64,000 bases of DNA, from contig NMRA01000023.1 in assembly GCA_002633005.1 (NCBI GenBank), forward strand, positions 402,084 to 466,083, in the 5' to 3' direction. Source of the DNA: Phoronis australis (Eukaryota > Phoronida > Phoronidae). Of the stretch, positions 1-44,674 are shown piece after piece. Within the stretch, counting starts at the first letter, position 1; each line of letters opens with the position of its first letter. A program made the translations under genes and the position numbers. The notes beneath the pieces were generated by a model that saw nothing but the letters and a program-made list of their open reading frames with translations, was not told where the DNA came from and did not search any database.

Positions 1-358
1 TTCACGATTTTGGGAACTGAAATAGGGACTGCTCGAAGAAAAAGTTTCATAACGGGAGTATTTGTTCGAGTTGGAAGGAATTAATCACATCGACAACCTC
101 CTAAGGTGTTCCTCTATGCGCAAAAGGTATTTATAACAACGTGACTTTGATGGTTTAGTCGGTGCGAGGCATAATTCGCCGAAAAGCTTCCGGCGTACAG
201 AGCGCCTATAGCCTCTACATCGCCTCTGCTTCAGGCCAACAGAGGCGATGGTCATTGCCTATGCCTAAGGATGCCTGTGCTAGGATCCAAATGTGAACCA
301 AGCAGTGAGTAAAGTGTTGAGAAACGTGCTTCCCGGTGAATCACTCGGCTAACGGGCA

Positions 359-433
359 ATTGCCTATTAACTGAATGGTTAACACGCTCGCCGGTTAAAT
401 CGGGGTCGCTGGTTTGACTCCCGAGGTCGAGTA
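359..433 (+). repeat. tRNA-derived SINE head (candidate)
   Basis: An A-box-like TAACTGAATGG is followed about 44 bases later by GGTTTGACTCC, a match to the pol III B-box consensus GGTTCRANTCC. The spacing fits a tRNA. The preceding GCAATTGCCT also precedes the similar tRNA-like segment at 56951. No clean cloverleaf can be folded, so this looks like a SINE head and not a working tRNA. The SINE body and tail are not delimited. Confidence 0.4.
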
Positions 434-814
434 ACATCGGCGATGAGGCCTACTACAAATTGGCGTAGACCAGACGGCAAACGGAACCGGCCATGAAGAC
501 TGAAGTGTGAAGTACAAGCACGCTTGATTTTTCTACGATAAATGACGAATTAATACTTATTATTTACTGTGGGGAGTAATAGATTTCTCTACTACAGCGG
601 TAAATGTGTCTCGGTGTAAAATACGTTGCCAATATACAGTTAAATGATGTTATTTACCTGGCCGACCCATTTTGCACGTGTGTATTTTGCTTTCTATCCC
701 ACAATCCCTTACATTTTCCTGTAAAATTGTCGCCAGATGTCGCTCCGGTTATCCAATGAGATAAATAGCTCATTTGCATCCACTCATGAAAATACATCTG
801 ACAGGTCACGGGCT

Positions 815-1000
815 CGTTCTAAGAAACTAAGTCTAAGACTTGTCTCTATGACTTCTTAACTTTGAAATTTTATCCGGTGAGTTAGTCAAACTTAAGATAA
901 AACTTAAGTAAAAAATACTTAAAGCAAACTTAAGACCACTTTTTGGAACAGACTAAGACTAATTGAAGTTTTAGTCTTAAAATTTGTCTGTTAGTTCAGT
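815..1000. repeat. MITE-like patch with repeated TAAGACT/AACTTAAG motifs
   Basis: Motifs such as AAGTCTAAGACTTG, AACTTAAG (several times) and AGACTAAGACTAA recur in both orientations within about 190 bases. The symmetry suggests a small decayed inverted-repeat element, but exact ends and a target-site duplication are not visible. Confidence 0.3.
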
Positions 1001-3272
1001 TTCCTTGGAACGAGACCAAGGTCGCGCGGTTGATTGTACGTATCATGCCCACGGGGAATTAATAGAGAGGTCCCAGAGATCTTCCTTTGAAACAATATCG
1101 ATAAAAACAGCGATGAACATAGCGGATAACGATGATATGTGTCCCGCTAGGCAAACAGAAAGAGACCCTCAGCATTGGAGTAGTTCCTTTGCACTTTGCT
1201 TCAGCGCTGGCAAGGTGGCGCATTTAATTCATGGTCCCTGTGAAACTGTTTTGTCTCACTCATCCATATCAAACCGAACGGCTACGTATATAGTGAGAAA
1301 GGTGTTTTCCGTCTCATGTTAAATTACTATTCAAGCACCGTAAGAACCGAGATTTTAGCTTGAAATTGTTTCTTAATGAGATCAGGGGAACTGTTCTACC
1401 ATTTACCAATGATATCACTAAAATAATAAAATAATATACTGGGAATGTAATCTAAACAAATTTAGGATCTGATGAAGTTTTGTTGGTGCCTTTCTTCTAA
1501 ACTGAAAAATTCTTTACAACAATTGTCCGATACCGTGACTGCCTCCTCGATTTGAATTAAAATCGTATACTACGTGAGTGTGTGAAAGCGGAACAAACAG
1601 AAATTTGAAAAAAAATGATTTGGAAAGTTCAGATTAAATTCTGAGAAAAACGATGTTTTGACTGGAGGAACATCATTTAAAAACAGGTCTGGATTTATTG
1701 GGGAGCAAAGGGGGCAAATTACCCGGGCCCGCCTCTATAGGGGGGAACCTTTGTAGGGAATGCTTAAACATCACTATAAAAATAAGATTAGGCACACTCG
1801 TTTGATTTTTAAAGACGAAAACATCGCCTACGTCAAGCTCGTCCCATGTTCCAGACGGAGGCCACTCAAAGTTTCCTGAAAGGAACCATCTGCGCCTCAC
1901 ATGCGGTCTGGGCTGCAGCGGCCGCCAGCTCTCCCTCAAAACCGCGCCACGGCGCCCGTCCGCCACTTTTTTGGCCGAACTGTTTGGACGTTTAGTGAAG
2001 TCAATGAAATATACATTCGATCTTTTGGTGCCTTGGCCAATTGTTTAATTGGTTAATGGGTTGCTTATCAGCAGCAAATATTCTCTTTGGTGCCATTGCC
2101 ACGAAACATTACGCTGTCCGGGGCTCAGAAGAAAAAAAAATCCAACGACAAGTGTGAAAAAATCTAGCCGTGTTGTCCGACCATGATCGACTTATGGATT
2201 TTTCCCAGTTTCAATACCAGAAAGCGAGGAAGCTGTAGAAGAGATTCATCTTAACGGTCAAGAAAAGGTCTGAATGCAAGTGCATGACGTCAAGTTGTAG
2301 TGGATCGTGTCGTGCAGTCAAACCTGCAAATAGTTCACAGATCGAAATTCCTTCTGATCTTGCCTCATGGCTTCCTGTTACAGAAAAGCATATTTTTGGT
2401 AAAAATCAATTACAGACCCCAAAACAAAAACGAATCTGAGTTGTATCTAAAATCTCGACGCCATTATCGATTGGACATAGGCGATATTTCAAGAGCTTAA
2501 TGTTTTACAATAGTCGTGACAATGGCGAGCCAATCACATTGCGAAAAGTGCGTCTTCACATTGAGTTGATCCAAAGGCACAGTCTGTTGCTTTTATTGCA
2601 CTTTGGCGTGCCGTCAACGTTTCAGCGAGCTTTCCCAGTGAAGGTGGCTTTCTAACAGGAGAAAGGTTGAAGACAAGATGGAAATCCACGAATACTGCCG
2701 AGCCCACAGAGGCTGGTTGCTCAAATTTAATCTTCGTTGTAAGGAATCCGCTTACCCTGAGAGGGATTTCCATCAGAAAGAACAAGAAATATTGCACTGA
2801 AGTTCTTCGACGTGTCGTTGATGTCGTAATTTTCCTCGGCGAAAGAGCTAGGGTTGGCGTTCAGTGGGAGACATTATATTGGGGGGTCTTAACGCATCTG
2901 ATATTTCTTAGGACTGGAGTTCATTGCATAGTTTGATCCATTCCTCATAGGGCACTTCGGCAAACCCAATAACGGTAAACAATCCGCCTTACTTATCCCA
3001 ATGATCTTCGCAAAATTATAATGCTGTCGGCAGATTGTGTCAAGAAGGACATTGTTAGATAATTGAAGTATCAAAATTCTCCTCGATTCCTATAATTTCA
3101 ACAACCGACCTTACCCATGGCGACCACTTGGCTGTCATTGTGTGATGCGTTGCTGCCGAAAAATCCGTAGAAATGTTCATGACATTTCTTTAAACTGACT
3201 CCCAGAAGGCCAAAGCGTTAGCCGCGGAAGCATTGATTTTGACGATTGCAGATTAGTCCTAACGAAAACAGC

Positions 3273-3481
3273 ATGCCTGTTGATGTCTGGCCAGTACACT
3301 GGAGTACAAGCCCGACAAACGAGAAAAAAAAGCTGCTGGTCTTACCCCATACTGTTCAGGCAGTCCAGATTCCTTTTATGCCTGTTGATGTCTGGCCAGT
3401 ACACTGGAGTACAAGCCCGACAAACGAGAAAAAAAGCTGCTGGTCTTACCCCATACTGTTCAGGCAGTCCAGATTCCTTTT
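3273..3481. repeat. 105-bp tandem duplication, two copies
   Basis: Copy 1 (3273-3377) and copy 2 (3378-3481) both start ATGCCTGTTGATGTCTGG and end AGATTCCTTTTA. They are identical except for one base of length in an A-run. The near identity implies a recent duplication or an assembly artefact. Open frames running through it are by-products of the repeat. Confidence 0.9.
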
Positions 3482-5499
3482 AGCTGTTATTGGCTGTTCC
3501 AACGTGAATTTCTCTCAACACCAGTTCTCGAGTTCTGGAACTGAAGTGTCGATTAATTCGCTGCCCCCTTAATTTTATGCTTTCATGGTCTGGAATCTTC
3601 CGATTATGAATATTTTGGTTGTGATATGAAATTTCGACTATGAAATACAAAACATAACTTACAATGTGTTTCCAGACAGTAGCTGACTGCAGCTGACAAA
3701 AACTGCTACTGATGCATGTGTGTGCTGTTGACATTAGGAAACGCAACTGTACAAAAGTAAAATTTGTATGTAAAGACATTTTCCTTGATTTTACTTAACC
3801 CGCATTTTTAATTAAGCGGGTCCCCTAACAAAGTCTAAATCTGGCACTGTTTAGGAATGAGTTTTAGCTGAACGGATTTTTGAAAAACTAAATGATGCGG
3901 AAAGAGTGGTTCGACGTCTTTGCTGAATGTACAACTTTACGCTAATGCCCCCTCAATGGAGTCATATTCGCTATTTACTATATACGGCAACAGAGGCTTG
4001 GACGGTTATCGATATTGTGAATTGTCCCTTTGCGAGGGCACGCCTTCGGCACGCGACCGCACTGTGACTGTACTTGCCTCTTTCAACGTTCATGTAATCG
4101 GGCCGGGAGTGATTACAGAAATTCTGGGAATTACTGCAGCCATTTAAAAGTATTGTAAGATTTCGATCATTGATGGTATACCCCGTTGAGTTTTTGACAT
4201 TACTGCAGTGTTAAAAATGTTTAGTGTTTGCATTTCTTGTAACTTCCAGTGGCCCGTTGTCACACTGCTGATTTACCACGTTACCTTCCAAAATGTAGTA
4301 CACGGACAACAAGTTTGAATTTGTTTTTGAACGGCAGTTATTCTCATCTCCGTATTGCCATGGCTTTCCACATTGTTAAATGTATACCTAGACTGTATGT
4401 TATTGTGCATCCAATTAAATTCATTTCCTTTCTTACATAGCTCTTTAAATTATCATCAAGGGACAGAGACACCTATAATGCTGATAATCAGTCGTTCAGC
4501 AATAACTCGGGCACTTGCCAAATATCATAAAAGGACTTATGGAACAGAACCGTTGAGTTCTTTTGACTCTTTCGTCAGGTTACAGTGGAACGGCTCTGAA
4601 ACAGGGACAGAATGGGCCAAACAATTTTTGCAAGGTTCATAATCTCCGATCTGCATTTGTTATTACTTTGTATAACATAGATCATCACCGTTTCGACACG
4701 GAATATGAGCGCAGCCAAAATACACGAATAGCAGCAATGCACCACATGACCTCACTAGTGTGGTGTTCTGTAGGCCTACATGTCCGAGTGAGCCGTGGCC
4801 ATTTACTAAGTTTATTATTTCGGGTGTTGGTGATTTTGTTTTCCATTGATAGCGAGATTTATGAGTGGAGACATAATGAAGCTCAGCGAAGCTTGTTCTT
4901 GTTTCGTGCTTCCATTACCTTAAGACACAAAGTAAAAATTTGTGTGTGTTCGAAAATTTAGTTGAAATTTTAAATCAGTGACGAAGTCAACAGCTAGGAT
5001 GCGTAAAAATCACAACGGTGTTGTCGCGTTTCCAAACCCAAGCCCAAGCTGCTTTTCACACACTTTTGGTTCCTCGTGGTTGTTTTATGAAAGATAAAAG
5101 TGTTGCAAAGCCATTGGAAAATTGTTTTAAAATATTTCAAAATCCTAATTGTGCAAACTAACAATCATGTGACACCCATTTGCCCACCTCTCCGAAGAGC
5201 ACCGAGTCTTGCCGTATGAATCATTTCTGTTTACGTCATTCCATCCGGGACATTGTAAAAATTTGATTGACAGGTACTATAGTTACAAGCCGCGCGTCAT
5301 TTGTTCAAAGCATTTGCATTTTCCGCCATTATCGTTCACGAGTTTTGCCGAGCATTATTTTTTATTATTTTACGAAGATGTCACCTATGGATAACTTCGA
5401 TTCATGAACAATGAATCTATGGATGCTTCGACGGATTTTAAGAAAGTTAAAGAACACTGCAAGTAGTGAAATTTACTGAAAATACAGCAAGGATTGCTA

Positions 5500-6560
5500 A
5501 ATTCAAATCGAGTGTTTGCGCGCCATTTTCCCACGTTTAGAAATCGCTTTCTCACGATCGGAAGAAGAACTCTTTTGCATTGCCTTGAATGAGAAGATTC
5601 CAGTGAAAATCTGAGGAAGTATCCTTGGTTTTACGCGAACTAAAGGTAAGCTGTTTTGCACATTTTTCTCCAATTTTTTATATATTTTGGAGAAATGTTC
5701 TGCTCAGGAGTTTTCAGGAACGATAACTCCCATTTTAGTTCGGGTCACATTCCCACGCTTTGAAATAGCATCATTACTGCAAATATGACGCTTTTAGTAA
5801 CTAATATTTGTTTTTGAACTTCCCACCTAACTTCGTGTAACATTTCCTTAATGTAACACTTTTGCAGTAGTTCAGTATATGGCTTAAAAGCAAGTCTCGC
5901 TGCAAGCAGTTTCTCTTTCCAGTCGTTTGTTGTTAGTGCCTTCTCCTTGCCACATTTATGAACGAAATATAGTATAGTTACTCCAAATTCTGTCTTGTGT
6001 ATGTCTACTGTCCGTTCTAAAGTTCTCTGTGAATCAATTGAGTATGTAATTTTTTTCAATGTTATGAAATTTAAAGTGAAAATTGAAATTTTTTGACTTG
6101 TTCCACGTGGATATTGTTTTGGCGGCCATTTTGTGTCTTCCGCTTTGACAGTTTAGAATGTGAACGATTTTCAAACATCAGATCGGAAATATATCCTGAG
6201 ATTACCTTAATAGATTTGGTATATTACAATACCTCAATAATTTGGCAACTTTTATGTAGAAAGTTCGAATTTTAAGTCTGGATTTACAAAGACATTTCTT
6301 TGTTTTGGGTAATCAGCTGTTGTTCAGGCAATCGAGAATTTCGTACGATTGACGTCAGTCAAACAAGCGAAATTCGTCGTCCTTTCACCGTGTATTTCAT
6401 TTGCTTGGTTCAGTCAAGTTATTATTAACATAGATTATGAATACCACACTGTGTGTTTTGCTCAATAATGATGCACGCTAGTAATCAGATTGTGTTTAAT
6501 TTCTTGAATGAAATTTCCATTGACCTACATTTTCAAAATGGCCGCTCTCGGTCAAAGTAG
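5500..6560 (+). promoter_or_regulatory. Candidate promoter / 5' region of the DYRK1 gene
   Basis: Several motifs typical of metazoan housekeeping promoters cluster here. GCGCGCCATTTTCCC at about 5518 resembles YY1 plus E2F. CGATCGGAAGAAG at about 5558 is ETS-like. GGCGGCCATTTTGTG at 6121 is a strong reverse YY1 site, followed by an ETS-like TTCCGC. TGACGTCA at 6350-6357 is a perfect CRE, and CAAAATGGCCGC near 6538 is again YY1-like. A donor-like AAAG|GTAAGC at 5645/5646 could end a non-coding first exon. Assignment to the DYRK1 gene rests on position (upstream, same strand, nothing coding between) and is inference. Confidence 0.35.
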
Positions 6561-9500
6561 GACTTACTAACAAATTGGAACAAAAGTTCTCACACTCTGA
6601 GTCATAGTTTGTGGGCTAGTAAGCCTTAGATGGACTCAATACAAAATCTTCTTACTTGACTGCAGTAGAAATTTTTTATCGTTATGAATTGTTCAAAAAT
6701 CATTATTTTGGACTGGGAAATTGCATAAATGCGCTGATACTGAAAATGGAACCCTCCCCCTGCTGTAATGCCATCCAACTTTCCTTGGTGAATGCTGAAT
6801 GATAGTTTTTAAGACTTGTTCAGCACCTTGAGTATTAATGATGATATGCATTTGCAACACCAGTTTATTAGTTTTTCAGATAAATGTCTAATTTTTCAGT
6901 GTTTCATTGAAAGACTTGGTAGTCATTTAGATCAGCTGTGTGATCAATCTTTCTCTTATTTTTGTCATTTTGCTTGAAAACCCTCTTCAATAGTTGTTGA
7001 ATGGTTTTGTTATTTTGTCCTGTGCATTTGTTTGCTGTTGTTCAGATGCTGGTAATAAGTAACAACCAATGGTGTACTTCAGTACTGTATTATTTAAACA
7101 TTTGTTTTTGAAAAATCAATAATGCTGGTTTTAAATGTCCGCATTTCTTTTTTATTGCATTCAGTTTCATAAATCAACTAATTTCAGTTACAAAGAATTA
7201 TTTTTTATTCACAACTTTATTTTCTTATTGCAGCTTTCAGTATTCATCCGTGACCAGCGTTATTATTAACTCGTAAAATTGTGGAGTTGTGAACAGGGCA
7301 TTTCCAATAACTAATATCTATGCATGTCATTGTTCTGTCAATTACCAATAGAGTGTGCTGTAGTTACCACCGATGGAAGCTCCTGTCTGTTTTGACTGTG
7401 CATATCTCAGCTAAGTTGCCTAGAAACAGAAATAGCTCAAAGCTATGAGACAGACAGACAGTTTGTGTTAATATGTATTAAACTTTCCTGTTAGTGTCTG
7501 GGTATTCAGTCTCCTCCATGTTGTGCACTCCTCAGTGCAGATCACCGGGGAAATGTTTTTGATAGTGTTAGCACTTCTTTCTATCCTTTGATGCATAAAT
7601 TGTGAGTTAATAAAATGATTAGGATGCCAGACCATGAAGTGTCTTGATGTGTTCTTTATGCCGATGAACTTCTGTTAGGAAGGAAGTCTAAACTGATTTT
7701 TCTCTTTATTGACGGGAACCAATAACTGATAGCAAAGTTATGATACTTGTCTTATCAAGCCAAATATAGTCTGGGTAAAATGTCCTCACTTAAGGACACA
7801 ATATGGTGGGCAGTTAAAATTTACTTTGTCAAATTTCTCAGCAAAAATAACATCAGGAAAATATGTATTTTGCATGTATGTATGGCGGAGCAATTATCAA
7901 ACAACGTTTGGTAAAAATTTTGAACATTTGCAACAATGTGGGTAGCCACTGAAAATATGAGTGTGGCAATTTTAGCTATGATTTTTCTCCCACATTGAAG
8001 AATATTCATCGCTACTTGTTTTCCTAAAAATCCAGATTAATTATCATTGAGTTGGCTGTTGTAATGTCTGCATTTTCAAGTGGAATGATCAAGTTCATTA
8101 TTGGTGTGCCTTTGACTGTGTTACCATTTGTAGTTACTATTCAAGTTTCATTCATAAATACAGCTTCATTGATAATTATAGTGCACTTAACCCCAGAGTT
8201 TGCATACAATCGGACTGAAGCTACTGTTGTCCAGCTTGTTGGTTTTGACCAACAACGTTATCAGAATGTAGTTCATAAGTAAAGCATCTACAAATATTGA
8301 CAAGTAAAATTTAGTGGAAGTATTCCCATTATTTTTACTGCTAAAATTTCAAAGATAACATTTTTGCATTGTCACGCAAGTTGCCAGGTAGCCTGAATTC
8401 CACCAAATTTGCATGGAATAATTCCTGGAAAGTTTACTCTCAGGAGTTAACAAATTAACATTCTGAAACTTCTGCTGTTGGTGACAAAAATGCCGGTGTT
8501 CTGGCAGTGAGTAGAAATCCTTGAGGGCATGACCATTTATGGAATTAATTCTGTTAATTTGTGTTCTGAAATATTTCTGGGCTTTCAAAATACATGGTAA
8601 TGCAGCTATTTTGTATGTTACTTGCTTTGTAATAGTAAATTGAACAGTTTGAATTTGAATTTGGTTTGGATGTATCATTTCGTAATGACTTCTTTTCAGC
8701 TATTTAAAACCATATTCAGCACTATCCTTGGTTCATGTTTTGCAGTTCAACCCTTTGTTTTTTATTTTTTTAATTCAGTGAGTTATGCTCCTAATTATCT
8801 ACATATAACACCATGGAGCAAAGGAGTTATTGATTGTTTCAACAAATGATTCACCCCCTCCAACACAGGCTTCTCGTTCAACTGAGGGGTGAAAGGTGCC
8901 TTTGCTTTCAAAGAGGGGATTTTGTTTTGGGTGAAGGATAACCCGCTCCTGAATCCGAGGGTCTGTGTGAGTTAAAAGTGAAGGAGGTTTTCAACCACAA
9001 GTGATGGAATTTTGTAGTAATTTTCATAGGGCAATGGGCCGATACTTGTCCCCAAAATCGAGGCATTGACGTCCGTTGTTTCCTATTCCGCTTTCTCAAT
9101 TAGCACTGCGTGGGGCTTCAAAATTGCAACTCGTTAAAACATGGAAAATATGCTAATAGTGTTCAAAGTTTTTATGTAGTAAATGGAATCTGATATAAAA
9201 GTAAATGAAGGATTTGTGGTCGTGATATTATGTGGGCGTCGTATGTTGCCATTTTTTAATCTGTTGGAGTTATTCTCGGACTTCGTGATTAACTTTTTGA
9301 CTGATTGTCCTTTCGGACAACTCTGCTTCAATTCAGCATGTCCAAATCCAAAATGAGCTTGTTCAAAACTTCGAAGGAATGAATAAAGTATATTTAATGC
9401 TGTAGTTACCGTACAGTTTTTCTGGAGTCAGGTGAACTAAGGTCGTACTCTCCTCCACTGATGTCCATATCATGCAGTTTAACAACCCTGGCACAAATTC

Positions 9501-12049
9501 ATGTTTCCTTTTTAGTTCCTTTTCCTTTTTTGTTTTTTTTTCACCTTTGGAAGCTGTGGTCTCACTGGAACTGACAGAAACATTTTGAAATAGGTTGTTG
9601 AACTCATCATTGTTTTTGACACAGTGCTAAGTAGATGGTGAAAAAGATGACGCAAGACCACTGTCGTCTATGTCGTAACAGGAGATGAGAATGTCAAACA
9701 TTAACTGCAATTATTGTTAGGCGTAGCAAATCATGCAAGTTTACTGTGAAATTTTTTATGTTTTTTCACGGAAGCGATCAGCCAGGGTCCGCCAAAGCCG
9801 AGCTCCAAATCGAGCTAGTTCCCTCAAATTGCAACTGACTGAAGCCTCAACACCCGGTTGAAATTGTGTTTCCCATGAAGTTGCAAGTGAGGTCTTTTGA
9901 CCATTTGCACGTTACAAAGAGGTTACAGAAACTATTTTGCGTGTTGCTACATCTAAGATGGGAATTACCTAAGTGCAGGACTTTGAAAAATTTTTGGTAG
10001 TCTGTTTGGACGACTGGTTAAAAATTCAAGTTAACCTCACCTGATTTATGGTTGTCCTTGACAATCGGGCAGTCTTTAATGATGAACCCTGAATCTCTAA
10101 GTTGACAATCACACACAATGTGATGGACTGTTTTAGAGCGGGACAATTTTCGTGGCTCACGCTGTCAAATTTCAAGGTTTGGTTATTTTGTTAAGCCCAG
10201 GGTCTAATCTGGGTGTTCCACTCAAAATTGACAATGGCACATGCTTCAAGTAAAGTTGAAATTTGCGCTCATTATTGAGATTGGTTAAGGTTCAAGTCTG
10301 AACTTCTGTTCAGTCTGAGATTAGACCTTGGGCCCAGAATCGATTATTTGTGACTCCACAATAGGTGTTTGATGTGGCTACTTAGTTGACAGCGATTGAA
10401 TGTGAAGGGACTTGCTTCCTTTGACATGACAGTATTAGTCCATACCACCTCTGATATTTCTTGTTATTGCCAGGCAATGGAAGTAATGTGAGCATAATAC
10501 TCAAAAGCCCTGCGTTCCACATGTAGTCTGTGTTACCTGAAATGGCGTGAAGTCTAGCTGGATGGAAAGTTTCATCTTCAATTTCAGTTTTCTTTTTAAT
10601 GGACTTCTTATGTAAGTGAAACTTTCAGTGATGAAGTCATCCCTGTTTGAAACACCTCCTGCTGTTCCATTGTCCTCCCTCTGAAAATCTGAAATTCATC
10701 TCTAAGCAATATGCAAGTCAACAGGTCAGATGTCAATCTAATTTTCACCAAGATAGTTAATTCAACACTGACAATGTCATTAGAATTCTTGCTTGTGTGG
10801 TCTCTACCCTGTGCTTGTTGATTTTGGCTACAGAGCTAATTTAGTGCAGCTCAACAGCTGAACCAGACAGATCTAGGTCAACAAATCACATGATAATACT
10901 TATTCACAGTCTTCCCATTGGTCATTCTGTCTTATCTCCCATGATGCCCTGCACCCTCTCTACCAATTAAGGCCTCCATGTCATAGGTAGCCAGACAGGC
11001 TGTATTGATTATCTGTCTATGCTTATTCAACCTGCTTAGTCAAGGATTACACAGTGTGCATTTCAAAACATCCCTGTGCCTGCCAATTGTGTGACGATGT
11101 TTATCAAGAGCTATCTCCAAGCACTAGTCTTCAGTGCATCTGGTCAGATGTTATTCTAGTCCAACTGCTGCTCTCAGCTGGTGGACTCCTCTCCTGTGTT
11201 TTTGAACTGTGGACCTTGGACTCACCAGTATAACTCAGCAGTATTGAATTCTGCAGTCCTCAAGAGTGCTGATCAGCTGATCTGGTTGTGCTGTGCTCAT
11301 CTCTGTTGACAACTAAAGGTGGAATTCAACCGTGGTGTCCTGCTCAAGCTTATCCTGAGATCTTGAGCTGGAATATGTTGTATGACTGATGGTTTTGGTA
11401 TTACACCATGTGACTTTTCTCTGTGACTGAATGACTGCTGTAATTTTTTAGTTATTTTTCGTTGGTAGACAGCAGAGAGGATTGTGTTTGTCTGCAATAG
11501 ATTGAATTTGACCTACGTTAGCAATCAGTTCAGAACTGACTTGGGCCCCTGATCTCAAGAAGGAACCTTTGTTTACATTAACAGACATTGTTGAGATTCC
11601 TGGATGATATATTGAGGTCATGACTGGTCAACGCCTGAATGGCTGTTAATTTTCCACATCCATCCAGTCACAAATCCAACAATCTTTCTTGGTTATTGTG
11701 CTCTATTGTGACCTGGCGATGGTTTGTCAATAAGTCAAGGTCATGGGTCATGTTTAATTTGTCTGACCCACATTCAAGACTTCATGAATGAGAGTAAACT
11801 TGGGTGCTGAATTCAAAGAATATTCTCTCACCTGTAAAATTCAGGATTTCAGTGCCTGCACTGTACATGCTGCTGGATTTTTTCAAATTAGCTTCTACTC
11901 TTATTGTCGACTGGCAACGTTTGGATATACAGATTGTATGTCATGTACTCATCTGGCATCTGGCATATTCTGGAGTAATTTAAATCCAAAGACTAAAGGA
12001 GTACATAGTTCACATTCATTCTTGGGAGTGACCTCCGTGTCCTGAGCTG
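5646..12049. other. Non-coding stretch, probable 5' intron
   Basis: AT-rich sequence without convincing coding exons. It holds part of the motif cluster described for 5.5 to 6.6 kb and a small inverted-repeat element at 10194-10339. Open frames such as 8349-8678 (-) show no domain and no splice context. Confidence 0.5.
10194..10339. repeat. Short inverted-repeat (MITE-like) element
   Basis: The left arm GCCCAGGGTCTAATCT (about 10195-10210) is mirrored by AGATTAGACCTTGGGCCC (about 10318-10335). The arms differ by one inserted base and lie about 110 bases apart. This is the layout of a small non-autonomous DNA element. No target-site duplication is evident. Confidence 0.45.

Positions 12050-44674
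<32,625 letters not shown>

Larger units (their letters stand above)
1..5450. other. Upstream intergenic DNA, no gene recognised
   Basis: No open frame here has recognisable domains or convincing exon boundaries. The longest (984-1322, + strand) opens with TTG and resembles nothing I know. The stretch holds a tRNA-like SINE head near 360-435, a TAAGACTTA-rich MITE-like patch near 815-1000 and a 105-bp tandem duplication at 3273-3481, each listed separately. The rest is unassigned AT-rich sequence. Confidence 0.6.

Noticed and set aside
984-1322. Plus-strand frame of 112 codons
   Set aside because: Starts with TTG next to a MITE-like patch, with no domain or splice context.
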